DNA from: Halomonas socia
GTDB lineage: Bacteria > Pseudomonadota > Gammaproteobacteria > Pseudomonadales > Halomonadaceae
DNA: 64,000 nt
Assembly: GCF_010977575.1 (NCBI RefSeq)
Contig: NZ_CP048812.1
Coordinates: 1,054,001-1,118,000, forward strand
Direction of reading: 5' to 3'
Part shown: positions 18,472 to 27,964 of the stretch, piece after piece
How positions within the stretch are numbered: position 1 is the first letter of the stretch
Layout of the letters: each line of letters opens with the position of its first letter
Notes under the pieces: generated by a model
What the model saw: the letters and a program-made list of their open reading frames with translations, nothing else
Databases searched by the model: none
What the model was told of the DNA's origin: nothing
Translations under genes and position numbers: made by a program

Positions 18472-19497
18472 ATGAAAGCACTGGTCAAGAAGGACGCCGC
18501 GCCGGGACTCTGGCTCGACGACGTGCCGATCCCCGAGGTGGGCATCAACGACGTGCTGATCAAGGTCAAGCGCAGCGCCATCTGCGGCACCGACGTGCAC
18601 ATCTACAAGTGGGACAGCTGGGCGCAGAAGACCATCCCCACGCCGATGGTGGTGGGCCATGAGTTCGTCGGCGAGATCGTCGAGGTGGGCTCCAACGTCA
18701 ACGACTTCAGGCCGGGCCAGATCATTTCCGGGGAGGGCCACGTGGTGTGCGGGCGCTGTCGCAACTGCCTGGCCGGGCGCCGACACCTGTGTGCCCACAC
18801 CAGCGGCGTAGGGGTCAATCGCCCCGGTGCCTTCGCCGAGTACCTGGTGCTGCCGATGTCGAACGTCTGGGAACACAAGCCGGGCATCGACCTGGATGTG
18901 GCAGCGATCTTCGACCCGCTGGGCAACGCCGTGCACACCGCGCTGCAGTTCGACCTGCTGGGCGAGGACGTGCTGATCACCGGCGCCGGGCCGATCGGCG
19001 CCATGGCCGCTGCGGTATGCCGCCATGCCGGCGCCCGCCACGTGGTGGTCACCGACCTCAACCCTGGCCGCCTGGCGCTGGCCAAGCGCCTTGGCGCCAC
19101 CCGCACGGTGGACGTGCGCCACGAGAGCCTGGCCGAGGTGCAGCGTGACCTGGGCCTGGCCGAGGGCTTCGACGTCGGCCTGGAGATGTCCGGCAGCCCG
19201 GCGGCCTTCCGCGACATGCTGGCCAACATGTGCCACGGCGGCAAGGTCGCGATGCTGGGCATTCCCAGCGAGGAGATCGCCATCGACTGGAACACCGTGA
19301 TCTTCAACATGCTGACCCTCAAGGGCATCTATGGTCGCGAGATGTACGAGACCTGGTACAAGATGTCGGTGATGATCGAATCGGGCCTCGATATCTCGCC
19401 GGTGATCACCCATCGGCTGCCCTATAGCGAATTCCAGCAGGGCTTCGATGCCATGCTGTCGGGAGACGCCAGCAAGGTCATCTTGGACTGGGAGTGA
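18472..19497 (+). CDS. tdh: L-threonine 3-dehydrogenase
   Basis: A 341-residue zinc-dependent medium-chain dehydrogenase, the same length as the E. coli enzyme. It oxidises threonine to 2-amino-3-ketobutyrate with NAD. Catalytic zinc residues are in [13 protein letters not shown] and GHEFVGEI; the four structural cysteines are in [15 protein letters not shown]. The nucleotide fold has [10 protein letters not shown]. The ribosome site is AAGGAG. kbl follows after three bases, so the two steps to glycine and acetyl-CoA are encoded together. Control is probably by the divergent XRE-cupin protein. Confidence 0.97.
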   Translation: MKALVKKDAAPGLWLDDVPIPEVGINDVLIKVKRSAICGTDVHIYKWDSWAQKTIPTPMVVGHEFVGEIVEVGSNVNDFRPGQIISGEGHVVCGRCRNCLAGRRHLCAHTSGVGVNRPGAFAEYLVLPMSNVWEHKPGIDLDVAAIFDPLGNAVHTALQFDLLGEDVLITGAGPIGAMAAAVCRHAGARHVVVTDLNPGRLALAKRLGATRTVDVRHESLAEVQRDLGLAEGFDVGLEMSGSPAAFRDMLANMCHGGKVAMLGIPSEEIAIDWNTVIFNMLTLKGIYGREMYETWYKMSVMIESGLDISPVITHRLPYSEFQQGFDAMLSGDASKVILDWE

Positions 19498-19500
19498 AAC

Positions 19501-20688
19501 ATGTACGGCGAATTCCAAGATCACCTGCAGCGCGAGCTCGAGGCCATCGAGACGGCCGGGCTGACCAAGCACGAGCGGCCGCTGACCTCCGCCCAAGGCG
19601 CCCGTATCGGCACGCCCCAGGGCGAAATGCTCAACCTCTGCGCCAATAACTACCTGGGCATGGCCCAGCATCCCGAGGTCGCCGCGGCGGCCCGTGAAGG
19701 CCTGGATACCTGGGGCTACGGCCTGGCCTCGGTGCGCTTCATCTGCGGCACCCAGAGCCTGCACCAGCGGCTCGAGCGCGCGCTGAGCGACTTCCTGCAC
19801 AGCGAGGAGACCATCCTCTACCCGTCATGCTTCGACGCCAACGGCGGGCTGTTCGAGACCCTGCTCGGCCCCGAGGATGCGGTGATCTCCGACGCCCTCA
19901 ACCACGCCAGCATCATCGACGGCGTGCGGCTGTGCAAGGCCAAGCGCTACCGCTATCGCAACCGCGACATGGCCGACCTCGAGGCGCAGCTCGAGGCCGC
20001 CCGGCGTGACGACGCGCGCTTCATCATGATCACCACCGACGGGGTGTTCTCGATGGACGGCTACATCGCCCCCCTCGACGAGATCTGCGACCTCGCCGAG
20101 CGCTACGGCGCCCTAGTCCACGTCGACGACTGCCACGCCACCGGTTTCATGGGCCAAGGCGGGCGCGGCACCCCTGAACACCACGGCTGCATCAAGCGCG
20201 TCGACATCACCACCGGCACCCTGGGCAAGGCACTGGGCGGCGCCAGCGGCGGCTATACCAGCGGCAGGCGCGAGATCATCCAACTGCTGCGCCAGCGCTC
20301 GCGGCCCTACCTGTTCTCCAACAGCGTGGCGCCGCCGGTGGTCGCCGGGGCGCTCAAGGCGCTCGAACTGGCGGCCAACTCCAGCAAGCTACGCCAGCAG
20401 CTTTTCGACAACACGGCGTATTTCCGCGCCGGCCTCGAGCGCCTCGGCTTCGAACTGCTGCCCGGCGAGCATCCCATCGTGCCAATCATGCTCCACGACG
20501 CCGCGCTGGCGGCGCGCTTCGCCGATGCCATGCTCGAGCGCGGCATCTACGTCACCGCCTTCTCCTACCCGGTGGTGCCCAAGGGCCAGGCGCGCATCCG
20601 CACCCAGCTGTCGGCGGCCCTCAGCCGCGACGACCTGGACACCGCCCTGGCGGCCTTCGACAGCGTCAAACGCCAGCTCGCCGCCTGA
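19501..20688 (+). CDS. kbl: 2-amino-3-ketobutyrate CoA ligase (glycine C-acetyltransferase)
   Basis: A 395-residue PLP enzyme that cleaves 2-amino-3-ketobutyrate with CoA to glycine and acetyl-CoA. Seen are the N-terminal [30 protein letters not shown], and the PLP lysine in [15 protein letters not shown]. The gene is second in the tdh-kbl operon and ends at a clear terminator. It has the standard length of the family. Confidence 0.97.
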   Translation: MYGEFQDHLQRELEAIETAGLTKHERPLTSAQGARIGTPQGEMLNLCANNYLGMAQHPEVAAAAREGLDTWGYGLASVRFICGTQSLHQRLERALSDFLHSEETILYPSCFDANGGLFETLLGPEDAVISDALNHASIIDGVRLCKAKRYRYRNRDMADLEAQLEAARRDDARFIMITTDGVFSMDGYIAPLDEICDLAERYGALVHVDDCHATGFMGQGGRGTPEHHGCIKRVDITTGTLGKALGGASGGYTSGRREIIQLLRQRSRPYLFSNSVAPPVVAGALKALELAANSSKLRQQLFDNTAYFRAGLERLGFELLPGEHPIVPIMLHDAALAARFADAMLERGIYVTAFSYPVVPKGQARIRTQLSAALSRDDLDTALAAFDSVKRQLAA

Positions 20689-20729
20689 CGCACACCCCTC
20701 GTTGACCGCCGCGCGCCAGCGCAGCGTTG

Positions 20730-20757
20730 AAGCCCACCACCAAGGTGGGCTTTTTTC
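20730..20757 (+). terminator. rho-independent terminator of tdh-kbl
   Basis: GCCCACC and GGTGGGC arms around ACCAA, followed by six T. It is nearly identical in stem to the typA terminator. Confidence 0.88.
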
Positions 20758-20819
20758 GTGGCGCAGAAACCTGTCTACTCTTGGGGTGACAAACGCACGT
20801 TCGAGAGCGAGGCCAGCCG

Positions 20820-21146
20820 ATGCACAAGCACGTGGAGTGGGACGCCCCGGGGCGTGATAGCGTCGCCGACCATTTCGCCAACCACCCGGAGCGCTACGTC
20901 GAGCCCGGCGCCGGTGACGTGCTCTCGGCGCGGCTCAAGGGCATGGTGGTACGCATCAAGGTCGCCGCCTACGTCGACGGCACCAGCATCGGTGACGTCG
21001 TCGCGCTGATCGACCCGGCCAGCGGCGAGCGCATGAAGTCGTGCGACAAGCTGGTACTCGGCGACACCGTGCGCCTGCCCGACGCGGCACGCGCCTTCGA
21101 GCCGCCGCCCGGCGACGATCCTGATCGGGACGACAGCGACGACTGA
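20820..21146 (+). CDS. hypothetical protein, 108 residues
   Basis: A small acidic protein with no signal peptide or membrane segment. The core (DVLSARLKGMVVRIKVAAYVDG, then VVALIDPASGERMKSCDKL) looks like a short beta-rich domain, and the tail is acidic and disordered (PPPGDDPDRDDSDD). The family was not recognised. Codon use is typical of the genome, and the gene stands alone between the tdh-kbl terminator and the NSS transporter. Confidence 0.6.
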   Translation: MHKHVEWDAPGRDSVADHFANHPERYVEPGAGDVLSARLKGMVVRIKVAAYVDGTSIGDVVALIDPASGERMKSCDKLVLGDTVRLPDAARAFEPPPGDDPDRDDSDD

Positions 21147-21295
21147 TGCCGCGCCGAGCGGGCCAACGCCCTCTTAACGAACGCGCCCCAGGCGAGTAAA
21201 CTCCGCGCTCGCCATGACTCTGTCATGCCGCGCCATCCCGCGCGCATGGCCACGATGGCTCACAAGGCCAACGCACAAGCTTCAGGACATACGAC

Positions 21296-22738
21296 ATGAG
21301 TACGCATAACGTCTGGACGCACAAGGGTACCTTCCTGCTGGCCGCGGTCGGCTCGGCGGTAGGCCTTGGCAATCTGTGGCGCTTCCCCTACCTGACCGGT
21401 GAGAACGGCGGCGGCGCCTTCATCCTGGTCTACGCCCTGACCATCTTCGCGGTGGGCATCCCGATCCTGATCGCCGAGACCATGCTCGGCCGCACCAGCC
21501 GGCGCAGTCCGATCATGGGCATGCGCCACCTGACCAGGACCCACGGCACCTCGCGGGCCTGGGAGTCGATCGGCTGGCTGGGCGCCGCCTCGGCGTTCCT
21601 GATCCTGAGCTTCTATTCGGTAATCGCCGGCTGGGCCGTGCACTACACCGGCCAGATGTTCTCCGGCGCACTGGTTGGCGCCGATGCCGAGACCATCGGC
21701 GCCGGCTTCGATGGGTTGCTGGCCTCGCCGGGGCTGCTGACCCTCTACCACACGCTGTTCATCATCGCCTCGGCGCTGATCGTCGGCATGGGTATCCACA
21801 AGGGCATCGAGAGCGGCCTGCGCATCATCATGCCGGCGCTGTTCGCGATCCTGCTGCTGGTGCTGTTCTACAGCATCGCCAACGGCGACATCGGCGCCGC
21901 CGCCACCTTCCTGTTCACCTTCAATATCGCTGACCTGAGCCTCGAGGGCTGGCTGCAGGCCATGGGCCAGTCGTTCTTCACCCTGAGCCTCGGCATGGGC
22001 GCAATCATGGCCTACGGGGCCTACATGTCCAGCGAGGTGTCGCTGACCCGCACCGCGGTGGCGGTGGCCTTCGTCGACACTGCGGTGGCCATGGTCGCCG
22101 GCCTGGCGATCTTCGCGCTGGTGTTCGGCGCCGGCCTCGAGACCGACCAGGGCCCCGGCCTGATGTTCGTGACCCTGCCGCTGGCCTTCGCCGAGATGCC
22201 GTTCGGCGCGCTGGTCGGCGGGGTGTTCTTCATCCTGGTGCTGGGCGCGGCGATCAGCTCGTCGATCTCGTTGATCGAGCCGGTGGCGGCGTTCCTGGTC
22301 GAGCGCTTCGACCTGACCCGCCCCAAGGCGGTGAGCCTGGTGACGCTGGGCGCCTGGCTGATGGGCCTGCTCACCGTGGTCAGCTTCAACGTCTGGGCCG
22401 AGGGCACCATCTTCCATACGCTGTTCGGGCGTAGCGCCTTCGACTTCATCGAACTGCTGACCAATATCTTCATGCCGCTGGGCGGCCTGCTGATCGCGCT
22501 GTTCGCCGGCTGGGCGCTGACCCAGAGCGAGGTCATGAAGGAGCTGCGCACCAGCGACGGCTGGTTCAAGACCTGGCGCTTCCTGGTGCGCTTCGTGGCG
22601 CCGGCGGCGGTGTCGTTCGTATTCCTGCGCACCATTCCGCAGATCGACGGCTATCTGATCCCCACGCTGGGTGCTATCGTCATCGTCGGCGCCTTCGCCG
22701 CCGGTCGCACCTTCCTGGTCGAGGGCAGCGCGCGCTGA
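21296..22738 (+). CDS. sodium-dependent transporter, NSS (SNF) family
   Basis: A 480-residue inner-membrane symporter with about 11-12 helices. The N-terminus has the family signature GSAVGLGNLWRFPYLTGENG, which forms the sodium and substrate site. Members move amino acids or related amines with Na+. It is directly upstream of livGFHM on the same strand but separated by a GC-rich hairpin, so it may be a separate unit. The substrate cannot be read from the sequence. Confidence 0.92.
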   Translation: MSTHNVWTHKGTFLLAAVGSAVGLGNLWRFPYLTGENGGGAFILVYALTIFAVGIPILIAETMLGRTSRRSPIMGMRHLTRTHGTSRAWESIGWLGAASAFLILSFYSVIAGWAVHYTGQMFSGALVGADAETIGAGFDGLLASPGLLTLYHTLFIIASALIVGMGIHKGIESGLRIIMPALFAILLLVLFYSIANGDIGAAATFLFTFNIADLSLEGWLQAMGQSFFTLSLGMGAIMAYGAYMSSEVSLTRTAVAVAFVDTAVAMVAGLAIFALVFGAGLETDQGPGLMFVTLPLAFAEMPFGALVGGVFFILVLGAAISSSISLIEPVAAFLVERFDLTRPKAVSLVTLGAWLMGLLTVVSFNVWAEGTIFHTLFGRSAFDFIELLTNIFMPLGGLLIALFAGWALTQSEVMKELRTSDGWFKTWRFLVRFVAPAAVSFVFLRTIPQIDGYLIPTLGAIVIVGAFAAGRTFLVEGSAR

Positions 22739-22742
22739 TCCC

Positions 22743-22772
22743 GCGGCCGGCCACCCGCGGGTGGCCGGCCGC
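22743..22772 (+). terminator. GC-rich palindromic hairpin after NSS gene
   Basis: Perfect 14-base arms (GCGGCCGGCCACCC and its complement) around a GC centre, four bases after the stop codon. There is no T run, so termination may be weak or rho-assisted. Confidence 0.5.
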
Positions 22773-22819
22773 CCGGCGCCACATGCCAATAACAACAGCA
22801 ACGCTTCGCGGGACACTTC

Positions 22820-23590
<771 letters not shown>

Positions 23591-23626
23591 GCCGCCGTAT
23601 AACGAACAATATTCAGGGAACCCACC

Positions 23627-24331
23627 ATGCCCCTACTCGAAGCACGGGACGTTCACGGCGGCTACGGCGGCATGAATATCCTCAATGGCGTCGACATGAG
23701 CATCGAGGCCGATGAGATCGGCGTCATCGTCGGCCCCAACGGCGCCGGCAAGTCGACCATGCTCAAGGCGATCTTCGGCCTGCTGCAGGTCAATCAGGGC
23801 GAGATCCGCCTGCGCGGCGAGCCGATCACCAACCTCGCGCCCAACAAGCTGGTACATCTGGGGATGGGCTTCGTGCCCCAGGAGAACAACATCTTCCCCA
23901 GCTTGAGCGTCGAGGAGAACCTCGAAATGGGCGCCTATATCCGCCCGTCAGGCGTCAGCCGCATGCTCGAGCAGATCTACGACTTCTTCCCGCCGCTGCT
24001 GGAGAAGCGCCGCCAGCCCGCCGGCGAACTCTCCGGCGGCCAGCGCCAAATGGTCGCCATGGGCCGCGCACTGATGGTCGAGCCCAGCGTGCTACTGCTC
24101 GACGAGCCCACCGCCGGGCTATCGCCGCTGTTCATGAACGAGATCTTCGAGCGGGTCAAGAAGATCAACGCCGCCGGGGTCGGCATCCTGATGGTCGAGC
24201 AGCACGCCAAGCAGGCGCTGACGATTGCCCACAAGGGCTTCGTGCTGGCCGCCGGCCACAACCGCTTCACCGATACCGGCGAGGCGCTGCTCAACGACCC
24301 CGACGTCGCCAAGAGCTTCCTGGGCGGCTGA
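23627..24331 (+). CDS. livF: branched-chain amino acid ABC transporter ATPase (LivF type)
   Basis: A 234-residue ABC ATPase with GPNGAGKST, LSGGQRQMVAMGRALM and LLLDEPTAGLSP. The LivF-type phrase FVPQENNIFPSLSVEENLEMG is present. The gene lies 36 bases after livG. It is the partner ATPase of the transporter; length is normal. Confidence 0.92.
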   Translation: MPLLEARDVHGGYGGMNILNGVDMSIEADEIGVIVGPNGAGKSTMLKAIFGLLQVNQGEIRLRGEPITNLAPNKLVHLGMGFVPQENNIFPSLSVEENLEMGAYIRPSGVSRMLEQIYDFFPPLLEKRRQPAGELSGGQRQMVAMGRALMVEPSVLLLDEPTAGLSPLFMNEIFERVKKINAAGVGILMVEQHAKQALTIAHKGFVLAAGHNRFTDTGEALLNDPDVAKSFLGG

Positions 24332-24394
24332 TCGCCGCGACGACAAGACCGACACAAGAACAGTGGCCAGCGTGCCAACGCAGGAGATGTCGCT

Positions 24395-25399
24395 TTGAAC
24401 GAACTGGTGTTTTTCATCAACAACGTGGTGGTAGCCGGCAGCGTGACCGGCTCGATCTACGCCATGGGGGCGATCGGCGTGACGCTGGTGTTCAGCATCA
24501 TGCGCTTCGCCCACTTCGCCCACGCCGACATGATGACGCTGGGCGCCTTCGTGGTACTGCTGCTGAGCCTGGCCTTCCCCGGGGCGGGCAGCGTGGTGGG
24601 CCTGCCCACCGCCATCGTCATGCTGCCCGTCGCCATGCTGGTTACCGCGCTGGTGGCGGTGGGCATCGACAAGGCCTTCTACAAGCCGCTGCGCGCCCAC
24701 GGCGTCAAGCCGATCGTCATCGTCATCGGCTCGCTGGGCGTGACGCTGATGCTGCAGGGCCTGCTGCGCCTGTTCGCCGGCACCAGCCCGCAGAACATGT
24801 ACGTCGCCGAGCGCAAGGAGATCTATCGCCTTGAGCTGCCCTTCGAGGCGGTGACCCGCCCGATCATCGTCACCGAACCCCAGGTGATCCTGTTCATCCT
24901 GGTGGTGGCCGCGGTGGTCGGGCTGCACCTGTTCCTCAGCAAGACCCGCACCGGCAAGGCGATGCGCGCCATGTCCGACAACCCCGACCTGGCCCGCGCC
25001 TCGGGCATCAACACCAACCATATCGTCTCGGTGACCTGGGTCATCGCCGGCAGCCTGGCCGCGGTGGCCGGCACCCTGCTGTCGATGGACGTGACCTTCA
25101 AGCCCGACCTGAGCTTCTTCCTGCTACTGCCGATCTTCGCCGCGGCCATCGTCGGCGGGGTCGGCCACCCCTACGGCGCGATTGCCGGCGGCTTCGTGGT
25201 CGGCTTCGCCGAGACCCTGGCGGTGTTCAACTGGGCGGTACTGCTGCGGCCCTTCCAGGAGCGCCTGCCCGACTGGCTGGCGCTGCCCAATAACCTGGCC
25301 TTCGTCGGCACCGAGTACAAGATCGTGGTGCCCTTCTTCATCCTGGTGGCGATCCTGGTGTGGCGCCCCACCGGCCTGTTCAAAGGGAAGGTGATCTGA
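24395..25399 (+). CDS. livH: branched-chain amino acid ABC transporter permease (LivH type)
   Basis: A 334-residue inner-membrane permease with about eight or nine helices. GSIYAMGAIGVTLVFSIMRF is the LivH N-terminal signature; RAMSDNPDLARASGIN is the cytoplasmic coupling helix that contacts the ATPase. The start is a TTG with an AGGAG site 8 bases upstream; no in-frame ATG fits better. The stop overlaps the livM start (ATGA). Confidence 0.9.
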   Translation: MNELVFFINNVVVAGSVTGSIYAMGAIGVTLVFSIMRFAHFAHADMMTLGAFVVLLLSLAFPGAGSVVGLPTAIVMLPVAMLVTALVAVGIDKAFYKPLRAHGVKPIVIVIGSLGVTLMLQGLLRLFAGTSPQNMYVAERKEIYRLELPFEAVTRPIIVTEPQVILFILVVAAVVGLHLFLSKTRTGKAMRAMSDNPDLARASGINTNHIVSVTWVIAGSLAAVAGTLLSMDVTFKPDLSFFLLLPIFAAAIVGGVGHPYGAIAGGFVVGFAETLAVFNWAVLLRPFQERLPDWLALPNNLAFVGTEYKIVVPFFILVAILVWRPTGLFKGKVI

Positions 25400-26700
25400 T
25401 GACAACGCCCAACACAACGGATCGCGCCGTCTCCCCTCGCATCCCCACTCGCGAGCTGCTGCTGTTCGGCGGCCTGCTGGCCGCCGTCCTCGGCGTCTAT
25501 GCGGTCATGGGCGCGGCCTACAGCACGCGCATGCTGGTCGAGGCCGCCTGCTACGCGATCATCGCCCTGGGCCTGACCATCCAATGGGGCTATGCCGGCC
25601 AGTTCAACGCCGGGGTCATGGGCTTCGTGGCGCTGGGCGGCTTCTGCGCCATGTTCTTCGGCATCCCGGTCAACGAGGCCTTCTGGGACAGCCAGCTGCC
25701 CGGCGAGCTGGGTCGCGTGCTGCTCTACCTGGTGGCCTCGGTGCTGCTGGTATGGGGCGCCACCAAGCTCGACCGCCTCGGCGTGCCCAAGCGCTTGCGC
25801 ACCATCATTGCCGTGCTGCTGGCGGTGGTGCTCTACCTGGTGGTGATCAGCCTGCTGCGCGAGGTGACCGGCGAGATTCGCTCCCAGGCCGGCTTCATCG
25901 GCGGCCTGGGGCTGCCGTCGTGGATCGGTTGGATCGCCGGCGGCGCCCTGGCCGGCTTCATCGGCTACTACATCGGGCATATCTGCCTGGGGCTGCGCAG
26001 CGACTACCTGGCCATCGCCACCCTGGGCATCGCCGAGATCATCAAGGCGTTCCTCAAGAATTCCGACTGGCTGACCCGCGGCACCGCCACCGTCTCGCCG
26101 CTGCCCTGGCCAACCCCCGGACCCAGCGACCTGGGCTTCGTGCTGTCCCGGGCGGTCTACCTGTCGCTCACCGCGGTGGTGATCGCCGGCATCTTCTTCC
26201 TGCTGCACCGCGCCTATCACGCTCCCTGGGGGCGGATGATCCGCGCCATCCGCGACAACGAAATCTCCAGCGCGGCGATGGGCAAGGACATCAACAAGCG
26301 GCGCCTGGAGATCTTCGTCTTCGGCTGCATCCTGATGGGCATCGGCGGTGCCGCGCTGACCAACTTCAACAGCATCTTCGACCCCCAGGGCTACCTGCCG
26401 CTCAACCACACCTTCCTGGTGCTGGTGATGGTGATCCTCGGCGGGCCGGGCAACAACCTCGGTACCATCTTCGGCGCCGTGCTGGTCTACATCATCTGGC
26501 TGATGTCCGAGCCGCTGGCGCTGTTCCTGATGAACATCGCTGTGTATATCGGCGAGGGCTGGTTCGGCTGGGAGCCGCCGTCGAACATCTCGAGTCGCGC
26601 GCTACAGGCGCGGGTGTTCGTGATCGGCCTGCTGATCTCGCTGGTGCTGCGCTACGCGCCGCGCGGCCTGATGCCGGAGAAGGTGCCCCACCATCAGTGA
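25399..26700 (+). CDS. livM: branched-chain amino acid ABC transporter permease (LivM type)
   Basis: A 433-residue permease. The core LivM motifs are present: ALGLTIQWGYAGQFNAGVMGF early, then LRSDYLAIATLGIAEIIK and MIRAIRDNEISSAAMGKDIN, the ATPase-coupling segment. It is longer than many LivM proteins because of extra helices at about residues 110-190. The ATG at 25399 overlaps livH. It is the last gene of the operon; the matching binding protein is not next to it but 9.7 kb away on the other strand. Confidence 0.92.
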   Translation: MTTPNTTDRAVSPRIPTRELLLFGGLLAAVLGVYAVMGAAYSTRMLVEAACYAIIALGLTIQWGYAGQFNAGVMGFVALGGFCAMFFGIPVNEAFWDSQLPGELGRVLLYLVASVLLVWGATKLDRLGVPKRLRTIIAVLLAVVLYLVVISLLREVTGEIRSQAGFIGGLGLPSWIGWIAGGALAGFIGYYIGHICLGLRSDYLAIATLGIAEIIKAFLKNSDWLTRGTATVSPLPWPTPGPSDLGFVLSRAVYLSLTAVVIAGIFFLLHRAYHAPWGRMIRAIRDNEISSAAMGKDINKRRLEIFVFGCILMGIGGAALTNFNSIFDPQGYLPLNHTFLVLVMVILGGPGNNLGTIFGAVLVYIIWLMSEPLALFLMNIAVYIGEGWFGWEPPSNISSRALQARVFVIGLLISLVLRYAPRGLMPEKVPHHQ

Positions 26701-26716
26701 GGGGGCATGATACGCC

Positions 26717-26743
26717 AGCGCCACGGCGACGAGCCGCGGCGCT
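26717..26743 (+). terminator. imperfect hairpin after livM
   Basis: Arms of 11 bases (AGCGCCACGGC and GCCGCGGCGCT, one mismatch) with loop GACGA, 16 bases after the livM stop. There is no T tail, so it is only a possible terminator. Confidence 0.35.
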
Positions 26744-26769
26744 AGCAGCAGACAGCAGTTCAGACGTTC

Positions 26770-27942
26770 CTACGCCACTTGCACGGCTGCCCAAGCCTGC
26801 TCGAGATCCGCTTTTAGATCATCGACGGCCTCTAGGCCGACATGCAGGCGCAAGCAAGGGCCTCGCGACGCCCAACGGGTATCCAACTGACGGGCGGCGG
26901 CGATGTTGCATGGCAAGGCAAGGCTCTCGAACCCTCCCCAGGACGAACCGATAGCGAATAGCGTCAGTCTATCCACGAGAGCGTCGACCCGCTGGGCCGG
27001 AGTGTCCGCGGTAAACTCCACCGTCAACAAGCCGTTGCCACCGGTGAAGTCACGCTGCCATAGCGCATGGCCAGGATGCTCTGGGCGCGATGGCTGATGC
27101 ACACGCACCACCTGGGGCTGGTCCACCAGCCACTCGCCAAGCTCCCTGGCCTGCCGGTCATGCGTCTCCATGCGGCAGGCCAGGGTACGCACCCCGCGCA
27201 ACGCCAGGTAGGCATCGTCGCCACCGATGCTCTGCCCCATGGTGATCGCCGTCTCACGTAGCCGCTGGCCGATATCACCATTCGCCGTCACACTGCCCAG
27301 CATGACATCCGAGTGCCCGACCAAGTATTTGGTCCCCGCCATCAGAGAGACCGAGGCACCATGCGCTAGAGGCTGCATGCGGACCCCACTGGCCCAGGTA
27401 TTGTCTACGGCAAGTGGAATCCCCCGCTCGTTGGCGATAGCGGCCAGTGCCGGGAGGTCCTGCATCTCATACACCAACGATCCCGGCACTTCGGTATAGA
27501 TCAAGCGGGTATCGTCGCGCAGCGTTGCCACGAGGTGCTCGGCGCTGCCGTCGAAGTAATCGACCGCCACTCCCCAGGGCCGTAGCCACCCTTCCACGAT
27601 ACGGCGCACCGGCTGGTAGACGCTATCGGCGATTACCACGTGCGTCCCGGGGCCCAGCAAGCTCATGAATACCAGGTTGATCGCAGCGACACCGGATGGC
27701 AGCAGCTGAGTGTGTTCGCCGTGTTCAAGGCGCGAAATGGCATCTTCCAACGCGTAGGTGGTAGGCGTACCGCGACGTCCATAGCTGAACACCCGCTCAC
27801 CTTGCTCACGGCGCTGCTTGGTGTCACGCATCTCCGCCAACGACTCGAAGGTCACCGTACTGGTCCGCACCACCGGAGGGTTGACCGGGGCGGGACGCTG
27901 CTCAGGACGAGCCACGTGAATCAGATCAGTCTCTAGTTGCAT
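26770..27942 (-). CDS. cystathionine beta-lyase-like PLP enzyme
   Basis: A 390-residue Cys/Met-metabolism PLP enzyme. YGRRGTPTTYALEDAISRLE is the family N-terminal motif; the PLP lysine lies in MAGTKYLVGHSDVMLG; SSWGGFESLALP near the C-terminus is typical of MetC-type beta-lyases. It would split a C-S bond in a cystathionine-like or S-substituted cysteine, releasing a thiol, ammonia and pyruvate. The start at 27942 has a GAGAGGA site. It is third in an operon with the dioxygenase-like and rhodanese genes, so its true substrate may be an organosulfur compound rather than cystathionine. Confidence 0.85.
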   Translation of the reverse strand: MQLETDLIHVARPEQRPAPVNPPVVRTSTVTFESLAEMRDTKQRREQGERVFSYGRRGTPTTYALEDAISRLEHGEHTQLLPSGVAAINLVFMSLLGPGTHVVIADSVYQPVRRIVEGWLRPWGVAVDYFDGSAEHLVATLRDDTRLIYTEVPGSLVYEMQDLPALAAIANERGIPLAVDNTWASGVRMQPLAHGASVSLMAGTKYLVGHSDVMLGSVTANGDIGQRLRETAITMGQSIGGDDAYLALRGVRTLACRMETHDRQARELGEWLVDQPQVVRVHQPSRPEHPGHALWQRDFTGGNGLLTVEFTADTPAQRVDALVDRLTLFAIGSSWGGFESLALPCNIAAARQLDTRWASRGPCLRLHVGLEAVDDLKADLEQAWAAVQVA

Positions 27943-27964
27943 GCTTTGCTTCCTCTCGGCACGC